Counted from the stretch's first letter, positions 14,651-23,857 are shown. The stretch is 59,847 nucleotides of DNA from Caldithrix sp964468415 (GCA_964468415.1 CAYXUS010000044.1:1-59847), one strand, 5' to 3'. Numbers and translations: made by a program. Notes: generated by a model not told the origin, from the letters alone.

Positions 14651-16516
14651 ATGTTCAGTAAAATTTCATTAAAATTGATCTCTACCATTTCGCTATTGGC
14701 GATTCTTATTTTTAGTGGTTTTGCTTACTATTCCATCCACACGCAAGACACGTTGCTTTTGAATCAGATCAAAAACTTTGTCAATGCCGAAAGTGAAACC
14801 ATTAAAAACAGTACCAAGGTTTCCATGCTGGCCAACGATCGGGAAGTTACCCACGAAATCATCAAAACCATCGGCCAGCAGCCCTTCATCCGTCAGGTGC
14901 GTATTCTCAACAAAGAGGGCAAAGTTATTTACGCTGCCGACAGTTCTCAAATTGGGCAGGTGCTGGACAGAAAAGCCGAGGCTTGCTATTCCTGCCATAC
15001 ATCCGACCAGCCATTGACGCGGCTTTCCATTTCCAAGCGCATTCGGATTTATCGCCTGCATCCCGACTCTTCGCGCATTCTGGGGATCATTAATCCCATT
15101 TACAACGAGCCGTCGTGCTGGCAAGCACCCTGCCACGCCCATCCGAGGTCACAAAAAGTTTTAGGTGTGCTGGATTTAACCGTTTGCCTCAAAAGCGTAG
15201 ACAACGAACTGAACTCCGCCAAAGAGCACATGGCCCTGTTCGCTCTTTTTTCCATTTTCGGTCTGGCCGTTGTGTTGGGCATCCTGGTCAAACAGATCAT
15301 CGGCATTCCGGTCAAAAAACTATCCGAGGCAACCAAAATTGTGGCTTCGGGGAATTTCAGCTACAAAATTCCGGAACTGGGTAACGACGAGTTGGGCGTG
15401 CTGGCACGCTCGTTCAACCACATGACGCAAAAGCTGGCCGAGGCCCGCCAGCAATTGTTCCAGTCAGACAAAATGGCCTCGCTGGGACGCCTGGCCGCGG
15501 GCGTAGCCCACGAGATCAATAATCCGCTAACCGGCATCCTTACCTATGCCAGTTTTCTGTTAAAACGCACCAAAGATCAACCGGACATTCACCGCGATCT
15601 GGAAGTAATCGTTCGCGAAACTTTGCGCAGCCGCGAAATCGTTAAAGGACTGTTAGACTTTGCCCGGCAGTCCATTCCCAAAAAAGTCAAAACCGACATT
15701 CATCAGGTAATCGAGCGGGCGCTTACCGTTCTGGAAAACCAACTTACCCTGTACCACATTCAAGTAGAAAAACACTTTAGCCCCGATCTGCCGCAAATTC
15801 TCATCGATCCGAATCAGATGCAGCAGGTTTTTACCAATCTCATCGAAAACGCCTATCAGGCCATTGGCAAAAAGGGCGGCAAAATTACCATTGCCACCTC
15901 GCTAACGCGCCTTTCGCCTTACGGCATTCTGCAAATTAAGCAGGCGCTCTGTCCCAAGGGCCATGAACTCATGGATCAGGAAACGCGCATCGATGGGCTT
16001 CCCACCGTTAAGTTAAAACTGCGCGTGAACGGCAAAGAGAGCTTCGTTTATCTGGATCCTATTTACGGCAAGAACCGGAACAAACTCGAATTGCCGGTAC
16101 ATGCCGATGACAAAATTGAAATTTTGTGCCCCAAATGCAACATCTCGCTCATTGACCCCAAAGAAAAATGCCCCCGTTGCGATGCACCGATTTATGTTCT
16201 GGAAATTCCCGGCAAAGGCGAGCTGCGCGGCTGTTTTACATCGGAATGCAGTTGGCAATACTGGGACGACGTGGAGCAACAAGGCCCGCGCGATTACATC
16301 GAAATCAAAGTTTCTGACACGGGCTGCGGCATTCCTCCGGAAATTATGGACAAAATTTTCGATCCCTTTTTCACCACCAAGGGTCAGGAAGGTAACGGCC
16401 TGGGCATGGCGGTCATTTGGGGTATTCTGGAAAATCACGAAGGAATTATTTCGGTGGAAAGCCAGGTCAACAAGGGGACAACATTTACCATCCATTTACC
16501 CGTGAATGTGAGGTAA
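14651..16516 (+). CDS. Heme-sensor histidine kinase with a cysteine-rich insertion in its ATPase domain
   Basis: The 621-residue protein has an N-terminal helix, a periplasmic domain with CYSCH (about residues 112-116) and CWQAPCH (CX4CH), a second helix near residue 200, a HAMP segment (IGIPVKKLSEATK..GNFSYKIPELG), HisKA with phospho-acceptor H287 in AHEINNPLTG, and an HATPase_c domain. The N box (NLIENAYQAI) is separated from the G1 box (SDTGCGI) by about 120 extra residues. These hold CPKGHEL, CPKC, CPRC and CFTSEC, zinc-ribbon-like knuckles. The F/G2 boxes (FFTTKGQEGNGLGMA) follow normally. It probably senses redox state through covalent heme c and phosphorylates the receivers encoded next. 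It lies 4 bp after the cytochrome gene. Confidence 0.85.
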   Translation: MFSKISLKLISTISLLAILIFSGFAYYSIHTQDTLLLNQIKNFVNAESETIKNSTKVSMLANDREVTHEIIKTIGQQPFIRQVRILNKEGKVIYAADSSQIGQVLDRKAEACYSCHTSDQPLTRLSISKRIRIYRLHPDSSRILGIINPIYNEPSCWQAPCHAHPRSQKVLGVLDLTVCLKSVDNELNSAKEHMALFALFSIFGLAVVLGILVKQIIGIPVKKLSEATKIVASGNFSYKIPELGNDELGVLARSFNHMTQKLAEARQQLFQSDKMASLGRLAAGVAHEINNPLTGILTYASFLLKRTKDQPDIHRDLEVIVRETLRSREIVKGLLDFARQSIPKKVKTDIHQVIERALTVLENQLTLYHIQVEKHFSPDLPQILIDPNQMQQVFTNLIENAYQAIGKKGGKITIATSLTRLSPYGILQIKQALCPKGHELMDQETRIDGLPTVKLKLRVNGKESFVYLDPIYGKNRNKLELPVHADDKIEILCPKCNISLIDPKEKCPRCDAPIYVLEIPGKGELRGCFTSECSWQYWDDVEQQGPRDYIEIKVSDTGCGIPPEIMDKIFDPFFTTKGQEGNGLGMAVIWGILENHEGIISVESQVNKGTTFTIHLPVNVR

Positions 16517-16520
16517 CGCC

Positions 16521-17321
16521 ATGGAAAAGCAACTACGAACATTATTGGCCATCGATGACGAGCCGGTGATTCTGGACGCCATTCAGCGCGTGTGTTCAGC
16601 CGAAGGGTGGCACGTAGACACCGTAACCGGTGCGACCGAAGGCCTGGAGCTGGCCCGAAAAAAATCCTATGATTTGTGCCTTTGCGACATCATGCTTCCC
16701 GACATGGATGGCTTTCAATTTCTGGAAAAATTGCATGAGTCGGGCATCGATCTGGCCGTGATCATGACCACCGGTTTCGCCACCATCGAAAACGCCGTCA
16801 AATCGCTGGACATGGGCGCCATCGACTATTTACCCAAACCTTTTACCGCCGATGAAGTGCTAAGCGCACTCTATCGCGGATTCCGCTATGTGGATTTGAA
16901 AAGACGACACGAAGAGAACACGGCACAGGTCGATTCCATCATTGTCCCCTGCCCTACGCAATACCGCCATCTGGGCTACCAGAGCTGGATGCACCTGGAT
17001 TTTGACGGATCGGTAAAAGTGGGCGCCACTTATTTGTTCCTGGCGGTCATCGGTTCCGTTAAGTCCATCAAACTCCAGCCTCTGGAGGCAGAAATCATTC
17101 AGGGATTTTCCTGCGCCGAATTCGAAGCCGAAGACGAACTGATCCATCAACTGATGGCCCCCATTAGCGGACAAATTATTCGAATTAACGAACAATTGAA
17201 AGACGAGCCTTCTATTCTGGAAAAAGACCCTTACTTTGAAGGCTGGTTGTACGTAGTGGTTCCCAAAGATTTAAACTACGAACTGAAATACGTGTCCGGG
17301 TGCCACAACATTTTCGCTTAA
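16521..17321 (+). CDS. Response regulator: receiver domain fused to a GcvH-like domain
   Basis: The 266-residue product starts with a receiver domain (IDDE acidic pocket, phospho-acceptor D56 in LCDIMLPD, switch T/K around MTTGFA and K106 in YLPKPF). The second half matches the glycine-cleavage H-protein fold: HLGYQSWMHLDFDGSVKVG, then MAPISGQIIRINEQLKDEPS and PYFEGWLYVVVP. At the place of the lipoyl-lysine the sequence has Glu, so it should not be lipoylated. There is no DNA-binding domain. The output may be a protein-protein contact through the H-like fold, but this is speculation. It follows the histidine kinase by 4 bp, so it is the likely partner. Confidence 0.8.
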   Translation: MEKQLRTLLAIDDEPVILDAIQRVCSAEGWHVDTVTGATEGLELARKKSYDLCLCDIMLPDMDGFQFLEKLHESGIDLAVIMTTGFATIENAVKSLDMGAIDYLPKPFTADEVLSALYRGFRYVDLKRRHEENTAQVDSIIVPCPTQYRHLGYQSWMHLDFDGSVKVGATYLFLAVIGSVKSIKLQPLEAEIIQGFSCAEFEAEDELIHQLMAPISGQIIRINEQLKDEPSILEKDPYFEGWLYVVVPKDLNYELKYVSGCHNIFA

Positions 17322-17357
17322 AACGACAAAAATGACCAAACATAAAGGAGAATAGCC

Positions 17358-18530
17358 ATGGGTTTGTTTCTGTTAATCATTGCGATCATTCTCTTCATCA
17401 TTGCGGATTTAATTATCCGCACCGTTCTTAAACGCGCCGAAGAGAAACGATTGCGCAAATTGCGCGAAGAAGCGCTGGAAACCAATTTGAAATTGGATTT
17501 CAGCCATGAATCCAAAACGTTAAAGCGGGTGGAAGTGCCCAACCCCAAAGCCCGCATTTTAGCCGTTGATGACGAAGAAATCATTCTGGACAGCTTCCGC
17601 AAAATTCTTGTCTTGGCCGGATATTCCGTGGATACCGTGCAAACCGGCCAGGAAGCGTTGGACCTGATCCGCAAGCGGAATTACGATTTTGTTTTTACCG
17701 ACCTGAAAATGCCCGGGATGGACGGCGTGGAAGTGTGCAAGGCCGTAAAACATTTGCGCCCCGATATTGACGTCATCATCATCACCGGTTATGCCACCGT
17801 AGAATCGGCCGTAGAAACCATGAAATACGGCGCCATGGATTACGTGCAGAAGCCCTTCACCGAAGAAGAGCTGGTACAAATGGTGGACAAATTTCTCATT
17901 CGTCGGCAAGAACGCCTGCGCAAACAACTGAAATCGCGGGTGCACATTACCCACCTGGGCGAACACGAGGCGCAAGAGACTATCGACTTTTACATTCCCG
18001 GAGGGATTTTCATTGCTCCCTGGCACACCTGGGCCAGCATCACCGAAAGCGGCGAGGTATTTGTCGGTTTGGATGATTTTGCTGCCAAGGTAATCGGAAA
18101 AATCGACGCCATCGAGCCTCCCTCGCCGGGCATGGAAGTAAAACAGGGCCAGATATTGTTTACCGCGCGAATCGGCAACGAATCGGTTCCGTTTTATTCG
18201 CCGGTAACCGGGCGCGTTCTGCAGGTGAACAACAACGTAGTCGAAGAACCCGAACTGCTCGAAATAACGCCGTATCAGAAAAATTGGATCTGCAAAATCG
18301 ATGCGGAAAAGATCGAGGACGACTTGAAGAAACTAAAGATCGGGATGGAAGCGGTTAAATTTTACGAGAGCGAAATCGAACGGTTGCAGAACGCCATTAA
18401 AAAAGTTTCCAAGACCAAAGACGAGGCCAACATCCCCGCCGACGGCCACATTTACGTGGGCGAATTAAGTGCCTTAATGGAAAAAGATTTCCACGCCATT
18501 GTCAACGACTTTTTCGTTGCGAACAAATAG
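17358..18530 (+). CDS. Membrane-anchored response regulator with GcvH-like domain
   Basis: The 390-residue protein begins with a transmembrane helix (residues 3-20) and a charged linker, then a receiver domain (VDDEE, phospho-acceptor D115 in FTDLKMPG, K165 in VQKPF). A GcvH-like domain follows (PWHTWASITESGEVFVGLDD, YSPVTGRVLQVNNNVVEEPE). The lipoyl-lysine position is Asn. A coiled-coil-like tail ends the protein. It repeats the receiver-GcvH arrangement of the preceding gene but adds the membrane anchor, so this may be a two-step relay at the membrane. An AAAGGAG site precedes the ATG. It is the last gene of the operon, before a strong terminator. Confidence 0.8.
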   Translation: MGLFLLIIAIILFIIADLIIRTVLKRAEEKRLRKLREEALETNLKLDFSHESKTLKRVEVPNPKARILAVDDEEIILDSFRKILVLAGYSVDTVQTGQEALDLIRKRNYDFVFTDLKMPGMDGVEVCKAVKHLRPDIDVIIITGYATVESAVETMKYGAMDYVQKPFTEEELVQMVDKFLIRRQERLRKQLKSRVHITHLGEHEAQETIDFYIPGGIFIAPWHTWASITESGEVFVGLDDFAAKVIGKIDAIEPPSPGMEVKQGQILFTARIGNESVPFYSPVTGRVLQVNNNVVEEPELLEITPYQKNWICKIDAEKIEDDLKKLKIGMEAVKFYESEIERLQNAIKKVSKTKDEANIPADGHIYVGELSALMEKDFHAIVNDFFVANK

Positions 18531-18551
18531 CGCCGGTTCCAAACATTCCCC

Positions 18552-18582
18552 AAAAGCCGGAGATGTTTCTCCGGCTTTTTTT
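18552..18582. terminator. Bidirectional rho-independent terminator
   Basis: AAAAGCCGGAGA / TCTCCGGCTTTT forms a 12-bp stem with a four-base loop, followed by TTT on the plus strand and by TTTTGGGG in the minus direction. It separates the convergent response-regulator operon and guaA. Confidence 0.9.
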
Positions 18583-18596
18583 ATTCGAAAAAAATA

Positions 18597-20165
18597 TTAC
18601 TCCCACTCGATGGTTGCCGGCGGCTTGGAGCTAATGTCATAAACCACGCGGTTAATCCCGCGAATTTCATTGATAATACGATTGGAAATCACCGCTAACA
18701 CTTCATTGGGCATCCGGAACCAGTCGGCGGTCATGCCGTCGGTGCTGGTAACGGCGCGCAATGCCAGCACATGTTCATAGGTACGTTGGTCACCCATCAC
18801 GCCCACCGTTCGCACGGGCAACAGCACGGCAAAGGCCTGCCAAATTTGATGGTAAAGATCGTGCTTCCACAGCTCTTCAATAAATATGGCGTCGGCTTTT
18901 TGCAGCACTGCAACCCTTTCCGGAGTTACCTCTCCCAGAATACGCACGGCAAGCCCCGGGCCAGGAAAGGGGTGGCGCTGAATGATGCTTTCCGGCAGTC
19001 CCAATTCTCGCCCTACCTGGCGCACTTCGTCCTTAAACAGCTCGCGCAACGGCTCCAGCAATTCAAAATCAAAAGAATCGGGCAAGCCTCCTACATTGTG
19101 ATGCGATTTAATTGTTGCCGAAGGGCCTTTAAAAGAAACGCTTTCGATGACATCCGGGTACAGCGTACCCTGGGCCAAAAAGTGGAAATTCCCTAATTTT
19201 CGGGCCTCTTTTTCAAAAATGCGAATAAATTCATTGCCGATAATTTTTCGTTTCTGTTCAGGATCTTCCACGCCTTTTAATTTTTCGAAAAAGCTTTTTT
19301 GCGCTTGCACAACGGTCAGGTTAATATTGAAATTTTTGCGGAAAACCGCTTCCACTTCCTCAGCTTCCCGGTAACGCAATAATCCGGTATCTACAAATAC
19401 CGCATGCAGTTGGTCGCCAATGGCTTTGTGCAACAACACGGCCAGCACGCTGGAATCGACCCCGCCGCTTAAAGCACACAACACCCGTTTGGTGCCCACT
19501 CGTTCGCGGATGGCTGCCAAACTTTCTTCCACAAACGATTTCGGTGACCAATCGCCCTGACAACCACAAACTTCGAAAACGAAATTCCCCAGAATTTTTT
19601 GTCCGTATTCCGTGTGTTTCACTTCGGGATGGAATTGCAACCCGTACCACGCCTTTTCCCTGTGCTCGATGGCGGCAAGAGGGGCATTTTCGGTTTCGGC
19701 AATCACCTCAAAACCCTCACCCGGAGTAAGAACTTTGTCTCCGTGACTCATCCAGACCCGCGTCTTCCGCGGAATGTTTTTAAATAACCGGCTTTCTTTG
19801 AGGATGTGCAACTCGGCCAGGCCATATTCTTTTTTTTGCGCGGGAGCGACTTTCCCTCCGGTTAAGTAGGTGAGTAACTGCAGGCCGTAACAAATTCCCA
19901 AAATCGGCAGGTTTTTGTTCAGAATTTCAGAGGGCAGGCGTGGAGCGTCATCGTCATAAACCGAGGCCGGGCCTCCGGAAAGTACGATGCCTTTCACATT
20001 CCCTTTTTCTAAAATCGACAAATCCGCATTGTAAGGGTGAATTTCACAGTAAACTCCTAATTCGCGAATGCGGCGTGCAATCAATTGGGTGTATTGGGAT
20101 CCGAAGTCCAGAATAATGATGGTTTCGTGCTGGAACGGCGTGTGTTCTACTTTTGAAGCGGCCAT
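18597..20165 (-). CDS. guaA: GMP synthase (glutamine-hydrolysing)
   Basis: The 522-residue enzyme converts XMP to GMP with glutamine and ATP in the cytoplasm. The N-terminal class I glutamine amidotransferase has the nucleophile Cys in GICYGLQLL and the His/Glu pair in QFHPEVKHTEYG. The ATP-pyrophosphatase P-loop is SGGVDSS, and the C-terminal dimerisation domain ends in PPATIEWE as in most bacterial GuaA. Length is normal. The start has GAGGAATT upstream and overlaps the end of surE by 19 bp, so the two are co-transcribed. Confidence 0.97.
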   Translation of the reverse strand: MAASKVEHTPFQHETIIILDFGSQYTQLIARRIRELGVYCEIHPYNADLSILEKGNVKGIVLSGGPASVYDDDAPRLPSEILNKNLPILGICYGLQLLTYLTGGKVAPAQKKEYGLAELHILKESRLFKNIPRKTRVWMSHGDKVLTPGEGFEVIAETENAPLAAIEHREKAWYGLQFHPEVKHTEYGQKILGNFVFEVCGCQGDWSPKSFVEESLAAIRERVGTKRVLCALSGGVDSSVLAVLLHKAIGDQLHAVFVDTGLLRYREAEEVEAVFRKNFNINLTVVQAQKSFFEKLKGVEDPEQKRKIIGNEFIRIFEKEARKLGNFHFLAQGTLYPDVIESVSFKGPSATIKSHHNVGGLPDSFDFELLEPLRELFKDEVRQVGRELGLPESIIQRHPFPGPGLAVRILGEVTPERVAVLQKADAIFIEELWKHDLYHQIWQAFAVLLPVRTVGVMGDQRTYEHVLALRAVTSTDGMTADWFRMPNEVLAVISNRIINEIRGINRVVYDISSKPPATIEWE

Positions 20166-20917
20166 GTTTTCAATTCCTCGATAAAAGAATAATCGGTTAA
20201 ATCGTAATGAATGGGCGTAACGGAGACTTTTTTCTCCATGACGACCAGGTCGTCCACGTCATCGCCTTGATCCAAAATCATTCGTTTGCCGGTAAGCCAA
20301 TAATAAACGCGATTGTTGGGGTCTACCCGTTTGTCGAACGCTTCTTCGTAACGCCCTTTTCCCTGTCGGGTAACGACAACCCCTTCGATTTCTTCTTCGG
20401 ACACCGCCGGGACATTTACATTGAGCAAGGTACCCTGAGGCAATCCGTTTTCCAGGACAAATTGAGCCAATTTGCGCGAAAATTTGGCAGCGTAATCAAA
20501 TTCTTTTTTGGTAAACGAGGCCAGAGAAACGGCAAAGGAAGGAATGCCCATAATCGCACCTTCGGCGGCGGCCGAGACCGTTCCCGAATAGATAATATTG
20601 GTCGCGGTATTGGGGCCCTGATTGATGCCGCTAACGACCAAATCGGGCTTGCGTTCCAGCAAACACCGCGCGGCCAGTTTTACGCAATCGGCCGGTGTCC
20701 CGTTGATGGCATAGCCAAAGAACACACCGTCGCGTTCAACTTCCATCACACGCAAAGGATCGGACAAGGTAATGGCATGGCCCACCGCACTCTTTTCCAC
20801 CAGAGGCGCCGCCACCACTATTTGTCCCAAAGATTGCAAAGCGCGCTTCAGATGCCAGATTCCCGGGGCGTAAATACCGTCGTCGTTTGTAATTAAAATT
20901 AGCCGCTCTTGTTTCAT
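20147..20917 (-). CDS. surE: 5'/3'-nucleotidase SurE
   Basis: The 256-residue cytoplasmic metal-dependent phosphatase acts on nucleoside monophosphates. The N-terminal ITNDDGIYAPGI holds the adjacent Asp pair that binds the divalent metal. A second metal ligand lies in KSAVGHAITLSDPLR, and the substrate loop is VSGINQGPNTATNIIYSGTV. Family length is 240-265 residues. It overlaps guaA and lies 47 bp after accD on the same strand. Purine nucleotide metabolism is the shared theme with guaA. Confidence 0.96.
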   Translation of the reverse strand: MKQERLILITNDDGIYAPGIWHLKRALQSLGQIVVAAPLVEKSAVGHAITLSDPLRVMEVERDGVFFGYAINGTPADCVKLAARCLLERKPDLVVSGINQGPNTATNIIYSGTVSAAAEGAIMGIPSFAVSLASFTKKEFDYAAKFSRKLAQFVLENGLPQGTLLNVNVPAVSEEEIEGVVVTRQGKGRYEEAFDKRVDPNNRVYYWLTGKRMILDQGDDVDDLVVMEKKVSVTPIHYDLTDYSFIEELKTWPLQK

Positions 20918-20964
20918 GAGGTAGCTCTTTGCTCGTTATCGATTAAGCCTTTTGCGGTTATCGG

Positions 20965-21816
20965 TTAATGTGGGTTTTTGTGCGCAAAAAAATCCAGCAA
21001 ACCGGCAATACGTTGCTTTAGCTGATGCCGATGGACGATCATATCCAAAAAGCCGTGTTCCTGCACAAACTCTGAGCGTTGAAAGCCGGGAGGCAAGTCC
21101 TGCCCGATGGTTTGCTTGATTACGCGCGGGCCGGCAAAGCCGATCAAGGCGCCGGGTTCGGCTAAAATGATGTCTCCCAGCATGGCGTAGCTGGCCGTAG
21201 TTCCTCCGGTAGTCGGATTAGTTAAAATAGAAATGTAGGGAATGTGGTTCTCGGCTAACCGCGCCAACTTTGCGCTGGTCTTGGCCATTTGCATAAGGCT
21301 CAAAATGCCTTCGTGCATGCGTGCCCCACCCGAAGAAGAAAGAATAAGCAAAGGCGCTTTCAATTCCAGGGCTTTATCCACGGCACGGGCGACCTTTTCG
21401 CCCACAACCGAGCCCATACTTCCGCCAAGAAATTTAAAATCCATAATGGCGGCCACCACCTGGTGCTTTTCCAGTTTGGCCGTTCCGGTAACCACGGCCT
21501 CTTTCATTCCGGTCTTCTTTACCGTTGCTTTGTATTTGTCGATGTAAGGCCGCGCATCTACAAAGCCCAGAGGATCGGTGCTCATCATATTGGCATTAAA
21601 TTCTTCGAAGGTTCCCTCGTCGAATAAAATGTCGATGTACTGCCGGCTGCCGATGCGAAAGTGGTAATCGCATTTGGGACAGACAAACAGACGTTTTTCC
21701 AGCTCTTTTTTGTAGATAATTTCGCCGCAATTGTCGCATTTTACCCAAAGCCCGTCGGGTAATTCGGTTTTTTGCGCGGGCTTTAACGTTTGTTTTTTTC
21801 GTTTAAACCAATCCAT
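20965..21816 (-). CDS. accD: Acetyl-CoA carboxylase carboxyltransferase subunit beta
   Basis: The 283-residue protein has the N-terminal zinc ribbon (CDNCGEII, CPKCDYHF) and the crotonase-like carboxyltransferase core (GGSMGSVVGEKVARA, SSGGARMHEG, NPTTGGTTASYAMLGD, EPGALIGFAGPRVI) typical of bacterial AccD. It transfers the carboxyl group from biotin carrier protein to acetyl-CoA, the first step of fatty acid synthesis. The alpha subunit is not in the window. The length fits the family. Confidence 0.96.
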   Translation of the reverse strand: MDWFKRKKQTLKPAQKTELPDGLWVKCDNCGEIIYKKELEKRLFVCPKCDYHFRIGSRQYIDILFDEGTFEEFNANMMSTDPLGFVDARPYIDKYKATVKKTGMKEAVVTGTAKLEKHQVVAAIMDFKFLGGSMGSVVGEKVARAVDKALELKAPLLILSSSGGARMHEGILSLMQMAKTSAKLARLAENHIPYISILTNPTTGGTTASYAMLGDIILAEPGALIGFAGPRVIKQTIGQDLPPGFQRSEFVQEHGFLDMIVHRHQLKQRIAGLLDFFAHKNPH

Positions 21817-21987
21817 AATTTTCCAAGCCTTACCTTATTAAAACCAATAAACTTCAGGGAACTGTAACCGGGAGAAAATATGTTTTCTTCCTGATTCATT
21901 AAACATTAAAAATCACAGTATTCAACATAAAATTTGGTTTCTTCTCCTGTGGTGCCTCCCTGAAAGTGCAAATGTACAGCAATATTT

Positions 21988-22428
21988 CTATTTTCTCAAA
22001 TCTTTAACCATAAGCAGGGCATCTTCGCCGTCGCGATAATATCCTTTGCGCACGTTAATCTTCCGGAAGCCAAACGATTCGTAAAGCCGAATGGCCGCCG
22101 TGTTCGAACGGCGTACTTCCAGAAAGGCAAATTCCGCATCGGGGAACCGCTGTAAAATGTGCTCCATTAACTGCCGCCCCAAGCCTTTGCGTCGATAAGA
22201 AGGATGGATGGCAAAATTGGCGATGTGCAGTTCGTTTAAAAAATGCCAGATTACGGCATAGCCCACAATAACGCCTTTCCATTCCATGACCAGAGGGAAA
22301 GAATAACGATTATTGGCAATTTCCACCTCGAAACTACTGCGGGACCATGCATCGACAAATATCTGTTGTTCTAATTCCACTACGGTGTCCAGATCGTCCG
22401 GCCGCATGGGGCGAATTGTCGGATTCAT
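21988..22428 (-). CDS. rimI: Ribosomal-protein-alanine N-acetyltransferase (GNAT family)
   Basis: The 146-residue GNAT protein has the acetyl-CoA loop YRRKGLGRQLMEHIL and the RimI-type segment FLEVRRSNTAAIRLYESFGF. RimI acetylates the N-terminus of ribosomal protein S18. Adjacency to tsaB (4-bp overlap) and tsaE is the classic tsaB-rimI arrangement and supports the name. Substrate scope beyond S18 cannot be told from the sequence. Confidence 0.9.
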   Translation of the reverse strand: MNPTIRPMRPDDLDTVVELEQQIFVDAWSRSSFEVEIANNRYSFPLVMEWKGVIVGYAVIWHFLNELHIANFAIHPSYRRKGLGRQLMEHILQRFPDAEFAFLEVRRSNTAAIRLYESFGFRKINVRKGYYRDGEDALLMVKDLRK

Positions 22429-23132
22429 AGCACTCCGGCAAAAGGTCGGATGTACATGGGTTCCAGGGAGCTCAGTTCATCGGCACCGTACGCTTGCCAT
22501 TTGTAAAAGCCCAGTTCGGCCAGAATGTGCGCCGGATAGGAAGCCTGCCCATGAATGAACACGCCTTTTACGCGCAATTTTCGGACAATGTCTGCTTCCA
22601 GGGCGTGAAACTGGGGTTTGATAAGCAATGAGCCTGCGGGAATTACTTCGGGCAAGCGATCTTTGCGTTCGATGCTGTGTTCGGTTATCTCGGGATATTG
22701 GTCCTGATTTTGTTCGATTTTGGCCAAATACACTTCGTCGCGTCGGGCATCAATGATCGTGTACTGTTTTTGATCGCAAGGGGCCATTTGACGCGCCAGC
22801 ACCTGATGGTTGGAAATACCAACCACCGGAATATTTTTGGCCAGACAAAATCCCTGCACAAAACTCAATCCGATGCGCAATCCCGTAAACGACCCCGGAC
22901 CAATCGAAACCACAGCAAGTCGTATTGCCTCATCAAATGCAACATGCGTTTTCACGGTTTTTTGCAGATACTCTTCTCCCTGCCGAACCACGGTGGCCAA
23001 CAAAGTGGCATGTTGTGCCGGTATTTCCAGATTTGTCTCCAGAAGTGTCTGCTTTTTGGCCTCGTCCCAAAAGGCCACGCTGCACCACACATCCGAAGTT
23101 TCAATGGCTACTATCATTTTTCCATCCTGCAT
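22425..23132 (-). CDS. tsaB: tRNA threonylcarbamoyladenosine biosynthesis protein TsaB
   Basis: The 235-residue protein begins IVAIETSDVWCSVAFWD, an ASKHA-type N-terminus, with SIGPGSFTGLRIGLSFVQGF typical of TsaB. It lacks the metal-binding HxxxH of its partner TsaD, as expected for TsaB. It works with TsaD and TsaE to form t6A37 in ANN-decoding tRNAs. It is encoded between tsaE and rimI. Confidence 0.93.
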   Translation of the reverse strand: MQDGKMIVAIETSDVWCSVAFWDEAKKQTLLETNLEIPAQHATLLATVVRQGEEYLQKTVKTHVAFDEAIRLAVVSIGPGSFTGLRIGLSFVQGFCLAKNIPVVGISNHQVLARQMAPCDQKQYTIIDARRDEVYLAKIEQNQDQYPEITEHSIERKDRLPEVIPAGSLLIKPQFHALEADIVRKLRVKGVFIHGQASYPAHILAELGFYKWQAYGADELSSLEPMYIRPFAGVL

Positions 23133-23162
23133 TCACTAAATTTCAAATTTCGATGGTGAACT

Positions 23163-23585
23163 TCATTCCACCCGTTTAATGGTAAAAATGCGTTCCTCAC
23201 CGTCCATTTCAATGGTAATCAAATAATACTGGCTCAGATGTTTTTCGATTAATTCCGGCCACTCAATGAAAGTGATCGCGCCGACGGTCAGAAATTCTTC
23301 CCAGCCCAATTGATCCAGTTCGGCTTCGCTGTGCAGCCGGTAGAAGTCGAAATGGTTTACCGGCGTATTCCCCTGATACTGGTGCATAATGGCAAACGAC
23401 GGGCTGGAGGCCTCATCTTCCGTTTTAAGCAAGCGGCAAATTTGCTTGACAAAAAAAGTTTTCCCACTTCCCAGATCGCCTTTCAACAAAACCACGTCGT
23501 TTGGCTTCAAAAATTCCAGAAATTTACGTGCAATTTGTGCCGTCTCTTGCTCTGTTTTTGCCTGTTCTCGCAATATGACTTTCAT
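23163..23585 (-). CDS. tsaE: tRNA t6A biosynthesis ATPase TsaE
   Basis: The P-loop protein has Walker A KGDLGSGKTFF, followed by SPSFAIMHQY, HFDFYRL and the Walker B-like ITFIEWPE typical of TsaE (YjeE). The ATG at 23585 has AAAGGA seven bases upstream. The frame is open for 26 more codons, but those do not look coding and would exceed the usual 140-residue length. TsaE powers the TsaBD complex. Together tsaE-tsaB-rimI form one minus-strand unit. Confidence 0.93.
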   Translation of the reverse strand: MKVILREQAKTEQETAQIARKFLEFLKPNDVVLLKGDLGSGKTFFVKQICRLLKTEDEASSPSFAIMHQYQGNTPVNHFDFYRLHSEAELDQLGWEEFLTVGAITFIEWPELIEKHLSQYYLITIEMDGEERIFTIKRVE

Positions 23586-23857
23586 TCGGATTCCTTTGCT
23601 AACCGAGTGATGCGAAATTAATAGCAAACAAGACGAAAAACAAGGAATTAATCGGGTTCTCAAAAAATTCTTTATGGTGCCCCTTTATTTCAAAACTCAT
23701 GTTTAGCCATCTCCAATAAAACCTAATTATGAACGTGTCCAACTATTCACTCATCACCTGTTTTAGACCGTTCATCAATTTTTTCTTGGGGAAACGAAAT
23801 TACCATACTAACTTTAATTTTAAATTTGTCAAGGTTTTAAGTTTCATAATTTATAAA

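Noticed and set aside
16013..16495. A 160-residue open frame on the minus strand
   Set aside because: It is antisense to the histidine kinase ATPase domain, whose motifs are unambiguous.
16900..17321. True lipoylated glycine-cleavage H protein
   Set aside because: The lipoyl-lysine position holds Glu (and Asn in the second copy), and no gcv genes are nearby.
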